13,258 nt of DNA from a bacterium. GTDB taxonomy: Bacteria > UBA10199 > 2-02-FULL-44-16 > JAAZCA01. This document shows, piece by piece, positions 6,410 to 12,757 of this stretch (position 1 is the first letter of the stretch; each line of letters starts with the position of its first letter). The DNA lies in assembly GCA_041648665.1 (NCBI GenBank), contig JBAZOP010000081.1, positions 1 to 13,258 on the forward strand, given 5' to 3'. Below the pieces are notes generated by a model. That model ran no database searches. It was not told where the DNA came from and worked only from the letters and a program-made list of their open reading frames with translations. The position numbers were made by a program, and so were the translations under genes.

Positions 6410-7903
6410 TCAAAGCCCGAAGAAATTTTTGATGCGATTTGCAATGCTCTGGATCTGCGATGGCCGGTCCTTTGCGCCCTCTTCCAGTTTCTTTGCAGTG
6501 TCCGCCTGACGCAGGGCCAACGCCTGGGCGAGAGCCTCGGTTATCGACGCATCCCTGGAAAGGATTTCTGCGAAGACCGCTTTGTCTATGGCGAAGAGGA
6601 TTGAATCGCAGCGCGCGCGCACAGTCGCTGACCTGGGCTCGCCGGTGAGCAGGCTCATCTCGCCAAAGAATGACGGGGGGGTGAGGGTGGCCACAGGGAT
6701 GGTCGAGTCCTTGCCCACCAGGACCTCGCAGGAACCGGAGTGCAGGATATACATCGAATCTCCGGCGTCGCCCTGCCACACCACGGTCTCTCCGTCGGCG
6801 TATGTCTCCATGCGCATGCTGGAGGCGATCGTGTCCCTGGCCTGCGCGGAGAGCGGGCCAAGGATCGGCACCTTCTCCAACTCCTCGCGCGCAGCCGCCC
6901 TCTCCTTCTTCGCCTCCGCCTCCGCGTGCGTGCGCTCTATGTGGTGGTGCTGCACGTCGCGGATCGGGAACGGTATCTTGATCCCGTTGCGCCGCAGCGC
7001 GTACCAGATGCGGTTCATCACAGAAGCGCGGAGCTCCGGAGAGATGCCGTAGTCCTCGTACGTGAAGCGCAGCTGGTACGTGATCGCGAAGTCGCCGTAA
7101 TCGATGACCCTGACGACTGGAGCCGGGACCTTCAGGATCCTCGCTTCTTCCCGGAGCGTATCCAGGAACACCTTGCGGACCATGCTTGGCTGGGCGTTGT
7201 ATTCGACACCCACGTTGATCTTCATGGTGTGGAGCCTGGAGGGTTTGGAATAGTTAGTCACGAGGGTCTTGACGATATCGAGGTTGGGCACGTAGATCAT
7301 CTCACTCTCGAAGTTGATGATCCTCGTGGACTTCCATCCGATGCCCACCACCCGGCCCACCTTGTCGCCGTAACCTATCCAGTCGCCTATCGCGTATGGC
7401 CTTTCGAGCTGCAGCGACAGCCCGGCGAAGAGGTTGCCTAGCAGATTCTGCGCTGCGAGTCCGATCATCGCGGTGAGGACGGCGGAGGTGGTGATGAGCC
7501 CTGCGAGGTTCACCCCGCCCTTCTCTCGCAGCACGATGAAGATGATCAGTGCGTAGATCGCGAAGAGGATGAAGTCCTTCGTGAGGTTGGGGAGTCTCCC
7601 CTTGCCCTGGATCTTGAGCCATAGCTCGACCGTTGACGCGAAGAGGAGCCTCGCCACGGCGCAATAGAGGGTTATCACCGCGGAGGTGTCGAGCCAGTGC
7701 GAAAGGGCTGGGCTCAGATAATTCGCCAGAAGCTTGTGCAGGATGTCCAGGGCCAGATAGACGATCAGCAGGCCGACGGGTATCAGGTACATTTTCTGAG
7801 ATCTGCAGGCTGCCAGACGGTACGCCAGGAGCACGATCATTATCGATAGCGCGACCCACGGGTTGTCGATGAGGCTCCGCACGAGCCCTGTGTTCGTATC
7901 CAT
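6410..7903 (-). CDS. MscS-like channel with C-terminal cyclic-nucleotide-binding domain
   Basis: This 497-residue inner-membrane protein combines a small-conductance mechanosensitive channel with a ligand-binding domain. Membrane segments are visible at about residues 16-32, 38-56, 73-92 and 109-126. The pore-lining MscS helix follows at about 132-168 (LITTSAVLTAMIGLAAQNLLGNLFAG), leading into the beta domain (LERPYAIGDWI, IINFESEMIYVPN). A charged Ala/Glu-rich linker (323-343) joins a cNMP-binding domain at about 345-460, whose phosphate-binding cassette FGEMSLLTGEPRSATVRA (413-430) keeps the FGE and Arg residues expected for cyclic nucleotide binding. Similar bacterial proteins (bCNG) gate in response to cyclic nucleotides. 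Which nucleotide it binds is unknown. The gene has a near-leaderless promoter and is divergent from the MBL-fold gene. Confidence 0.9.
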   Translation of the reverse strand: MDTNTGLVRSLIDNPWVALSIMIVLLAYRLAACRSQKMYLIPVGLLIVYLALDILHKLLANYLSPALSHWLDTSAVITLYCAVARLLFASTVELWLKIQGKGRLPNLTKDFILFAIYALIIFIVLREKGGVNLAGLITTSAVLTAMIGLAAQNLLGNLFAGLSLQLERPYAIGDWIGYGDKVGRVVGIGWKSTRIINFESEMIYVPNLDIVKTLVTNYSKPSRLHTMKINVGVEYNAQPSMVRKVFLDTLREEARILKVPAPVVRVIDYGDFAITYQLRFTYEDYGISPELRASVMNRIWYALRRNGIKIPFPIRDVQHHHIERTHAEAEAKKERAAAREELEKVPILGPLSAQARDTIASSMRMETYADGETVVWQGDAGDSMYILHSGSCEVLVGKDSTIPVATLTPPSFFGEMSLLTGEPRSATVRARCDSILFAIDKAVFAEILSRDASITEALAQALALRQADTAKKLEEGAKDRPSQIQSIANRIKNFFGL

Positions 7904-7910
7904 GCGAGCA

Positions 7911-7938
7911 AGTATACGATATTTAACATCGATGTCGA
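7911..7938 (-). promoter_or_regulatory. Promoter of the MscS-like channel gene, near-leaderless
   Basis: On the minus strand TCGACA (7938-7933, five of six to TTGACA) lies 16 bases before TATACT (7916-7911, five of six to TATAAT), which ends only 7 bases before the ATG at 7903. A start 6-7 bases after the -10 would be on or next to the ATG, so the mRNA should be leaderless or nearly so. No Shine-Dalgarno sequence is present. A 10-bp palindrome ACATCGATGT (7926-7935) overlaps the -35 end and could be an operator. Confidence 0.55.
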
Positions 7939-7957
7939 TAGGTTCGGTTCTAACGGC

Positions 7958-7986
7958 TTTTCAGGGGATGCCGTATGTGCTAGCCT
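7958..7986 (+). promoter_or_regulatory. Promoter of the MBL-fold hydrolase gene, near-leaderless
   Basis: TTTTCA (7958-7963) and TAGCCT (7981-7986) are separated by 17 bases, and TGC directly before the -10 gives an extended -10 element. Only 7 bases (GATCTCG) separate the -10 from the ATG at 7994, the same as for the divergent channel gene, and no Shine-Dalgarno sequence is present. The hexamers match the consensus moderately. Confidence 0.45.
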
Positions 7987-7993
7987 GATCTCG

Positions 7994-8839
7994 ATGCCAA
8001 AGGCGAAGATAAAGTTCTGGGGAGTGCGCGGCTCGATCGCAGCCCCCGGTAAGAGGACCGCGGGGTTCGGCGGCAACACCACATGCGTCGATATCGAATA
8101 TGGCGGGTCCAGGGTCATATGCGATGCCGGCACCGGCATCCGGCCACTGGGGCTTTACCTCATGAAGCGCTTTGGCCACAGGCCGATGGAGGCGATGATC
8201 CTGCTCTCCCACGTCCACTGGGATCACTACATAGGCCTCCCCTTCTTCAGGCCCATATATAATGATAAGAACAGGTTCACGATAGCCGGGCCCAGGGTCC
8301 TGGGCCAAAACTTTGAAGGCGCGCTCAAGGATGCGATCCGGCCGCCCTACTTCCCCATCAGCACGGTCGATTTCAACGCCCGGGTCGAATATACGAACAT
8401 AGGGCCAGCTGAGTACCAATATGGGGAGATCAGGATTGTGCCGCATGAGGCGCATCACCCGCAGGGTGCGTACGGGTGGAGGTTCTATTTCAAGGACGGG
8501 AGATCGATAGTGCTCATGACCGACAACGAGCCGCGGGGCGCAGCCGTGAAAAACAAGCTCGTGAAATTCATGGCCGGCGCGGACGCGATCATACACGACG
8601 CCCAATATACGCCCGAGGTTTATTCAGAGCGGATCGGCTGGGGACACAGCCCGTACACGTTTGCGATCGATATCGCCAGGGCGGCAGGGACGAAAAAAAT
8701 CTTCCTCACCCACCATGATCCTGAATCAGATGACGCATGCTTAAGAAAGATTTTCACCAAGGCGAAGTCATACGCGCGCTCGACGGGATGTGGCGCAAAG
8801 GTGGAGATGGCGCGCGAAGGGCTCTCCTTCTCGGTCTGA
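7994..8839 (+). CDS. MBL-fold metallo-hydrolase, possible phosphodiesterase
   Basis: This 281-residue protein is a metallo-beta-lactamase-fold hydrolase of the type opening with KFWGVRGSIAAPGKRTAGFGGNTTCV (residues 7-32). The metal motif HxHxDH is present as HVHWDH (His73, His75, Asp77, His78), with further probable ligands around His154-His155, Asp177 (MTDNE) and His240-His241 (LTHHDP). GWGHS at 216-219 is another conserved block. There is no signal peptide, so it is probably cytoplasmic. Relatives act on phosphodiester substrates, including cyclic nucleotides and RNA, but its substrate cannot be read from the sequence. It is divergent from a cyclic-nucleotide-binding channel, which makes a cyclic nucleotide an appealing but unproven substrate. 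The stop is 5 bases before the likely rsmG start. Confidence 0.85.
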   Translation: MPKAKIKFWGVRGSIAAPGKRTAGFGGNTTCVDIEYGGSRVICDAGTGIRPLGLYLMKRFGHRPMEAMILLSHVHWDHYIGLPFFRPIYNDKNRFTIAGPRVLGQNFEGALKDAIRPPYFPISTVDFNARVEYTNIGPAEYQYGEIRIVPHEAHHPQGAYGWRFYFKDGRSIVLMTDNEPRGAAVKNKLVKFMAGADAIIHDAQYTPEVYSERIGWGHSPYTFAIDIARAAGTKKIFLTHHDPESDDACLRKIFTKAKSYARSTGCGAKVEMAREGLSFSV

Positions 8840-8844
8840 TCAAG

Positions 8845-9435
8845 ATGCAAGACGACCTTTCGAAATATTTTGCCCTGCTCTCCAGATGGAACAAAAGCAT
8901 CAGGCTCGTCTCTTCCGCTGAGAGCGAGGAAGAATTTCGTACGAAGCACTTGCGCGACGCACTGGAGCTCTTGCCTTTTCTTTCCGATGCCAGGACCCTC
9001 ATCGATATCGGCACGGGCGCCGGGCTCCCCGGAATACTGATAAAGATTTTGAAGCCGGAGATCGAAGTCACTCTGCTTGATTCGATCAGGAAAAAAATCA
9101 GTTTTTGCGATGAGGCCATACGCACGCTTGGACTAGTTGGGATCAGGGCGGTGACAGGTCGTGCCGAAGATGACAACATTATGAAATTATTAGGCAAATT
9201 TGACGCCATCGTTTCGAGGGCAACGTGGGAGCTGAAGAAATACTTAATAATATCAAAACCTTATCTTGCCGATGGGCCTGCTGCCGGCATCTATGCCCTC
9301 AAGGGGGCAAAGTGCGCCGAAGAGCTCTTGGATGCTAAAAAAACCATAGAAAAACAAGGACTTAAGCTCGTCATCGACTACCCCTACTCCGTCGGCCCCC
9401 TCTCCAGGCATATTCTGATCTTTAAAAAAGCCTAA
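8845..9435 (+). CDS. rsmG: 16S rRNA (guanine-N7) methyltransferase RsmG
   Basis: RsmG (GidB) methylates N7 of G527 in 16S rRNA with S-adenosylmethionine. From the ATG at 8845 the product has 196 residues: the leading helix YFALLSRWNKSIRLVS (8-23), the SAM site LIDIGTGAGLPG (52-63), LLDSIRKKISF (78-87) and SRATWELKKYL (124-134). The start is uncertain. No Shine-Dalgarno sequence is seen, and the family usually has 15-20 more residues before this point; an in-frame ATG at 8788 would supply them but overlaps the MBL gene by about 50 bases, and the frame is open back to 8737. The second half is more A/T-rich than its neighbours (several A runs). It precedes parA-parB, the classic rsmG-par order. 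Confidence 0.93.
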   Translation: MQDDLSKYFALLSRWNKSIRLVSSAESEEEFRTKHLRDALELLPFLSDARTLIDIGTGAGLPGILIKILKPEIEVTLLDSIRKKISFCDEAIRTLGLVGIRAVTGRAEDDNIMKLLGKFDAIVSRATWELKKYLIISKPYLADGPAAGIYALKGAKCAEELLDAKKTIEKQGLKLVIDYPYSVGPLSRHILIFKKA

Positions 9436-9499
9436 CTTTGCGGCATTGCCGCGATCAACCACCGAGTTTCTGCGAATGACATTGATGGCTCACCCAAAT

Positions 9500-9515
9500 T
9501 GTTTCACGTGAAACA
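9500..9515. other. parS centromere site 1
   Basis: TGTTTCACGTGAAACA is a perfect match to the bacterial chromosomal parS consensus, the loading site for ParB. It lies within a longer 24-bp perfect palindrome (9496-9519) that adds AAAT and ATTT flanks. It sits in the rsmG-parA gap, 75 bases before the parA start and just upstream of a candidate promoter, so ParB bound there could also affect par transcription. Confidence 0.97.
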
Positions 9516-9528
9516 ATTTCAATTGAGC

Positions 9529-9557
9529 TTGCACTTTCCTGTTGTGCGAATTAATAG
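9529..9557 (+). promoter_or_regulatory. Candidate parAB promoter
   Basis: TTGCAC (9529-9534) and TAATAG (9552-9557) are 17 bases apart, 32 bases before the parA ATG and just after parS site 1. The -10 match is weak, and the genes could also be read from promoters upstream of rsmG. Confidence 0.3.
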
Positions 9558-9589
9558 CCAAGTCATCCCCGCAACAATCAGGAGTGGCC

Positions 9590-10366
9590 ATGGCCGAAAT
9601 AATCGCTGTGTGCAATCAAAAGGGCGGCGTGGGCAAGACGACCACGTCGATCAACCTCGCTGCGTCGCTCGCTGCAGCGGAAAAGCGCACGCTGCTCCTG
9701 GATTTGGATGCGCAGGGCAACGCCACCACAGGCATGGGGCTCAATAAACATCAGATGCAGCAGAGCATCTATGATGTGCTGATCAATGAGGTTGACCTGA
9801 AATCAGTAATGGTTGGCACTGAGCTGCCATTCCTCAAAATATTGCCGTCCAACACGCAGTTGGTCGGCGCTGAGATAGAGCTCGTTGGAATTGTTTCACG
9901 TGAAACACGCCTCAAGGAACACCTTCAGAAGATTAATGACGATTTCGACTATATCATCATAGACTGCCCTCCCTCGCTGGGGTTGCTTACTCTCAACGCC
10001 CTAGTTGCAGCAAATTCAGTGCTCATACCGGTTCAATGTGAATATTTCGCCATGGAGGGGATTGCGGACCTCCAGAGGACCATATCGCTTGTATCGGGGA
10101 GGCTCAATCCTGAGCTCAAGATACGCGGCATAGTCCTCACCATGTTCGATGCGCGCAATAATCTCTCGCATCAGGTCCAGGGTGAAATCAGAAATCATTT
10201 TAAAGACGCGGTGTTCCATGTGGTGATACCCAGGAACGTGCGGCTTTCCGAAGCCCCCAGTCATGGGAAGCCCATACTTTTATACGACGTCGCTTCTAAG
10301 GGAGCGCAGAGTTATTTTGAGCTTGCAAAGGAAGTGTTGTCAGTGGGCGGCCAGTCAGTTGCGTAA
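9590..10366 (+). CDS. parA: Chromosome partitioning ATPase ParA
   Basis: ParA (Soj) is a Walker-type ATPase that forms a nucleoid-bound gradient along which ParB-parS complexes move during origin segregation. The 258-residue product has the deviant Walker A motif KGGVGKTTTS (11-20), the LLLDLDAQGNAT block (35-46), Walker B YIIIDCPPSLG (121-131) and the IPRNVRLSEAPSHGKP region (213-228). The ATG at 9590 is chosen because GGAG (9581-9584) lies 5 bases upstream and the protein then begins immediately before MAEIIAVCNQKGG, as in the family; an in-frame start at 9542 is open but would add an atypical 16-residue leader. A second parS is embedded in the coding sequence. parB follows after 42 bases. 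Confidence 0.97.
   Translation: MAEIIAVCNQKGGVGKTTTSINLAASLAAAEKRTLLLDLDAQGNATTGMGLNKHQMQQSIYDVLINEVDLKSVMVGTELPFLKILPSNTQLVGAEIELVGIVSRETRLKEHLQKINDDFDYIIIDCPPSLGLLTLNALVAANSVLIPVQCEYFAMEGIADLQRTISLVSGRLNPELKIRGIVLTMFDARNNLSHQVQGEIRNHFKDAVFHVVIPRNVRLSEAPSHGKPILLYDVASKGAQSYFELAKEVLSVGGQSVA
9892..9907. other. parS centromere site 2, inside parA
   Basis: A second perfect TGTTTCACGTGAAACA lies inside parA and is read as residues Ile101 to Thr106 (IVSRET). It is 392 bases from site 1. The probability of a second exact 16-base match by chance is negligible, so the coding sequence has been kept compatible with the site. Several parS sites close to the origin are normal and seed spreading of ParB. 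Confidence 0.96.
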
Positions 10367-10377
10367 TATATTGGTAT

Positions 10378-10389
10378 TATTAGCTAATA
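10378..10389. repeat. AT-rich palindrome between parA and parB
   Basis: The 42-base gap between parA and parB is strikingly AT-rich for this window and holds a 12-bp perfect palindrome TATTAGCTAATA. It could be a protein binding site or a weak internal promoter region for parB. Its function is not known. Confidence 0.35.
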
Positions 10390-10408
10390 TAAATTTCGAG
10401 GAGGGTCG

Positions 10409-11305
10409 ATGCAGGTAAAACGAGGTCTTGGAAGGGGACTCGAGTCGCTCATTCCGCCGCCGATAGTGACTGACGAGGGGCAAAAAGGCGAGGGCTCGGG
10501 TTACAGGATGATCCCGGTGGATAAGATTGTTCCAAACAGGCTTCAGCCTCGTTCCGTTTTTGACGAGGAAAAATTGCGTGAGCTCTCCGAATCGATCAAG
10601 GAGCAGGGCGTGATTCAGCCGCTCGTCGTCTCGCAGATGCCCGATGGCCGCTTCGAGCTGATAGCCGGAGAACGCAGGCTGCGCGCCTCTCGCATGGCCG
10701 GGCTGGAGAGCGTGCCCGTGGTCGTAAAGAAGACGGAGGACGAGGGGATGCTGGCGCTCTCCATAATAGAGAACATCCAGCGCGAGGATCTCAATCCCAT
10801 CGAGGAGGCGCACGCGTATCGTGAGCTGATGGATTTGTTCTCCTACACCCAGGAAGACGTGGCCAAGAAGCTCGGCAGGACCAGGGTCGCCGTCGCGAAC
10901 AGCGTGAGGCTTTTGGCGTTGCCCCAGATCATTCAGGATGACGTGGCCGCTGGCCGCTACTCTGCGGGCCACGCCAGGGCGATGCTTGCGGTCGAGAAGA
11001 TACACGAGAGGCTGAAGCTCAGGGAGCGGATACTGCGGGAGATGCCCACGGTGCGGGACGTGGAAAAGATCGTGCAGTCTTACGTCTCGGGTGGTAATAA
11101 ACGCGGTCGCAGGAAAGCCGCGCTCTCCCCTCAGCTCGCCGAGATCGCGGATAACCTGAAGCAGTTTCTCGGCACCAAGGTGCAGATCCAGCCCAGGGCC
11201 GCGGGCGGAAAGATAACGATCGATTATTACTCGCCGCAGGACCTCGACAGGATTTACACCACCATAGCGTGCAGTCGAGAGGCGGCTGCGGCATGCGAAG
11301 TTTAA
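10409..11305 (+). CDS. parB: Chromosome partitioning protein ParB
   Basis: ParB (Spo0J) loads on parS, hydrolyses CTP, closes as a clamp and spreads along DNA. The 298-residue product starts KRGLGRGLESLIP (4-16), a short segment that stimulates ParA. The CTPase domain has IPVDKIVPNRLQPR (35-48), GVIQPLVV (67-74) and GERRLRAS (87-94, the GERRxRA motif), followed by ENIQREDLNPIEEA (121-134). A helix-turn-helix for parS lies at about 145-170 (TQEDVAKKLGRTRVAVANSVRLL), and the C-terminal dimerisation domain is from about 240. A strong GAGGAGGG (about 10399-10405) precedes the ATG. The two parS sites nearby are its expected targets. The bactofilin gene follows after 27 bases. Confidence 0.97.
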   Translation: MQVKRGLGRGLESLIPPPIVTDEGQKGEGSGYRMIPVDKIVPNRLQPRSVFDEEKLRELSESIKEQGVIQPLVVSQMPDGRFELIAGERRLRASRMAGLESVPVVVKKTEDEGMLALSIIENIQREDLNPIEEAHAYRELMDLFSYTQEDVAKKLGRTRVAVANSVRLLALPQIIQDDVAAGRYSAGHARAMLAVEKIHERLKLRERILREMPTVRDVEKIVQSYVSGGNKRGRRKAALSPQLAEIADNLKQFLGTKVQIQPRAAGGKITIDYYSPQDLDRIYTTIACSREAAAACEV

Positions 11306-11332
11306 CGTGCAGTTCAACGCGGGGGGAATGCC

Positions 11333-11761
11333 ATGGCACGAAACAACAAGGACGCAAATCAGATCAACGGGCTCATCGATCGCGGATGCAACGTGGAAGG
11401 GAAGCTCGCTTTTGACGGCACCGTGCAGATCAACGGCGATTTCACCGGCGAGATACTCTCGGACGGAACGCTCATAGTGGGACCCGAGGCCAAGATCGCG
11501 GCCAAGATTCAGATCGCGACGATCCTCGTGGAAGGCAACGTCGAGGGCACGATAGAGGCCAAGCAGAAGGTCGAGCTCAGGCGCGGCGCGACGTTCGTGG
11601 GGGATATCGAGTCGCCGGCCTTGGTCGTGGAGGAGGGCGCGGTATTCCAGGGCCGCAGCCAGATGCTCTCCACCGTAGCGGCAACTCAGCCGAACCAGAC
11701 CGGTTATGCCGCAGATGGCGCATACGCCGCGGAGGAGAGCGCCGACTCGCTGATGATGTGA
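11333..11761 (+). CDS. Bactofilin (polymer-forming cytoskeletal protein)
   Basis: Bactofilins form nucleotide-independent filaments that act as scaffolds for cell-wall, polarity or chromosome-segregation proteins. The 142-residue product has the repetitive beta-helix core at about residues 10-115, with short alternating hydrophobic strands and Gly turns such as LIDRGCNVEGKLAFDGTVQINGDFTGEI, LIVGPEAKIAAKI, ILVEGNVEGTI and LRRGATFVGDI. The disordered tails are short. It lies 27 bases after parB and 25 bases before the ATP synthase genes, with the same direction, so it is probably cotranscribed with parAB. Bactofilins are known to anchor Par proteins in myxobacteria; a similar role here is inference. 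Confidence 0.92.
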   Translation: MARNNKDANQINGLIDRGCNVEGKLAFDGTVQINGDFTGEILSDGTLIVGPEAKIAAKIQIATILVEGNVEGTIEAKQKVELRRGATFVGDIESPALVVEEGAVFQGRSQMLSTVAATQPNQTGYAADGAYAAEESADSLMM

Positions 11762-11786
11762 GCGCGCCGGGGCAAGGGGGCTCCGC

Positions 11787-12230
11787 ATGATCGCAGTCGC
11801 CAACGAATCCTTCAGACTCGTGCCTGACTGGACGCTGCTGCCGCAGACGGCGGTCTTCCTCGCCGTCGTCGTCGGTCTGTCTGTATTGGTCTTCCGCCCG
11901 GTCAGAAAAATTATCCAAAGACGCAGGGAGTTCACAATAGAAGCGAAGGCGGATGCGGAGGTTCTCGCGGAGGAGGCCCTGCAGCTTGCGATCGGCCGCG
12001 ACGAGGTGCTGGCCATGGTGCTCACCGAGGCCCAGGTCGACCGCGACAAGAAGCTGGCGGCGGCTTACAGGGAGGCGGACCGAATGACCGCCGAAGCCAG
12101 GGAGAACGCCCGCAAGGTATTGTCGGCCAACGCTGTGACGGTAGAGGCAATGAAAAAATCGCTCGAACAGGATGCGGGGGTGCATGCGGCCGATATAGCG
12201 GAGAGCATTGTGGACCGCATCTTGAAGTGA
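11787..12230 (+). CDS. F-type ATP synthase subunit b' (first peripheral-stalk subunit)
   Basis: The 147-residue product fits the F0 b/b' peripheral stalk, which holds F1 against F0 during rotation. A single N-terminal membrane helix (about residues 15-36) is followed by FRPVRKIIQRRREF, the usual junction, and a long charged Ala/Glu/Arg coiled coil to the end. It lacks a clear beta or soluble domain, as expected. An AAGGGGG stretch lies 6 bases before the ATG at 11787. A second b-type gene follows after 19 bases, so this one is read as the b' copy, sometimes named atpX or atpF'. Having two b genes before atpH is typical of alpha- and deltaproteobacteria, cyanobacteria and some others. Confidence 0.86.
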   Translation: MIAVANESFRLVPDWTLLPQTAVFLAVVVGLSVLVFRPVRKIIQRRREFTIEAKADAEVLAEEALQLAIGRDEVLAMVLTEAQVDRDKKLAAAYREADRMTAEARENARKVLSANAVTVEAMKKSLEQDAGVHAADIAESIVDRILK

Positions 12231-12249
12231 ATTGGGGGAGATATCGGAC

Positions 12250-12735
12250 ATGACGGGCGCTGTGATATTCAGGCTGATGAACTTCTCCATCCTCGCGTAC
12301 GCCCTCTTGAAAATTATGGGCAAGGCGATGCGTCAGTTTTTCTTCGCAAGGCGCATGCGGATACGCAAACAGATGGTGGAATCCATAATGGCGCTTCAGG
12401 TCGCCAGGACCAAGGAGGCCAAGAGCCGCAGGGACTATGAGGGTCTGCCCGAGGACATATCGGCAAGGCGTAGCGCCATAACTAAGAGGACCGAGAAGGA
12501 ATGCACGGACATCGAGGATGGCGCGCGCTCCAAGGCCGCGCATATAGTCGATGAGGCGGTCAGGTTTGCGGCCGAGGAGAGGGCGCGGGCGGCGCATGAC
12601 GTCAAGAGGGGTATTTTGGACGAGGCATTTGCGCTCGCAGAAAAGGATATTGTGAAGAGGGCCGGCGCTAAGGTGCTTTCGGCGTATGCGGAGCGCGGGC
12701 TTCACGAGCTCAAGGGGGAATGCAGGCGGATATGA
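12250..12735 (+). CDS. atpF: F-type ATP synthase subunit b
   Basis: This 161-residue protein fits the second peripheral-stalk subunit. Its N-terminal hydrophobic segment (about residues 4-24, AVIFRLMNFSILAYALLKIM) carries an Arg and a Lys and looks weaker than usual, and it is followed by a long charged coiled coil with ALQVARTKEAKSRRDYEGL and repeated Ala/Arg/Glu. The ATG at 12250 is preceded by GGGGGAG (12234-12240) at 9 bases; the frame is open from a TTG at 12232, which is less likely because that start would sit on the Shine-Dalgarno sequence. It lies between b' and the delta subunit gene, which supports the assignment more than similarity does. The atpA gene should follow atpH outside the window. 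Confidence 0.8.
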   Translation: MTGAVIFRLMNFSILAYALLKIMGKAMRQFFFARRMRIRKQMVESIMALQVARTKEAKSRRDYEGLPEDISARRSAITKRTEKECTDIEDGARSKAAHIVDEAVRFAAEERARAAHDVKRGILDEAFALAEKDIVKRAGAKVLSAYAERGLHELKGECRRI

Positions 12736-12757
12736 ACGCATCCGCGGGAGGCCGTGT

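Noticed and set aside
9440..9452. Hairpin GCGGC-ATT-GCCGC after rsmG
   Set aside because: A 5-bp stem without a following T run is not a convincing terminator.
10355..12049. Very long antisense reading frame of 564 codons across parB and the bactofilin
   Set aside because: It lies opposite three well-supported genes, has no recognisable domain, and is explained by GC-rich codon bias of the plus-strand genes.
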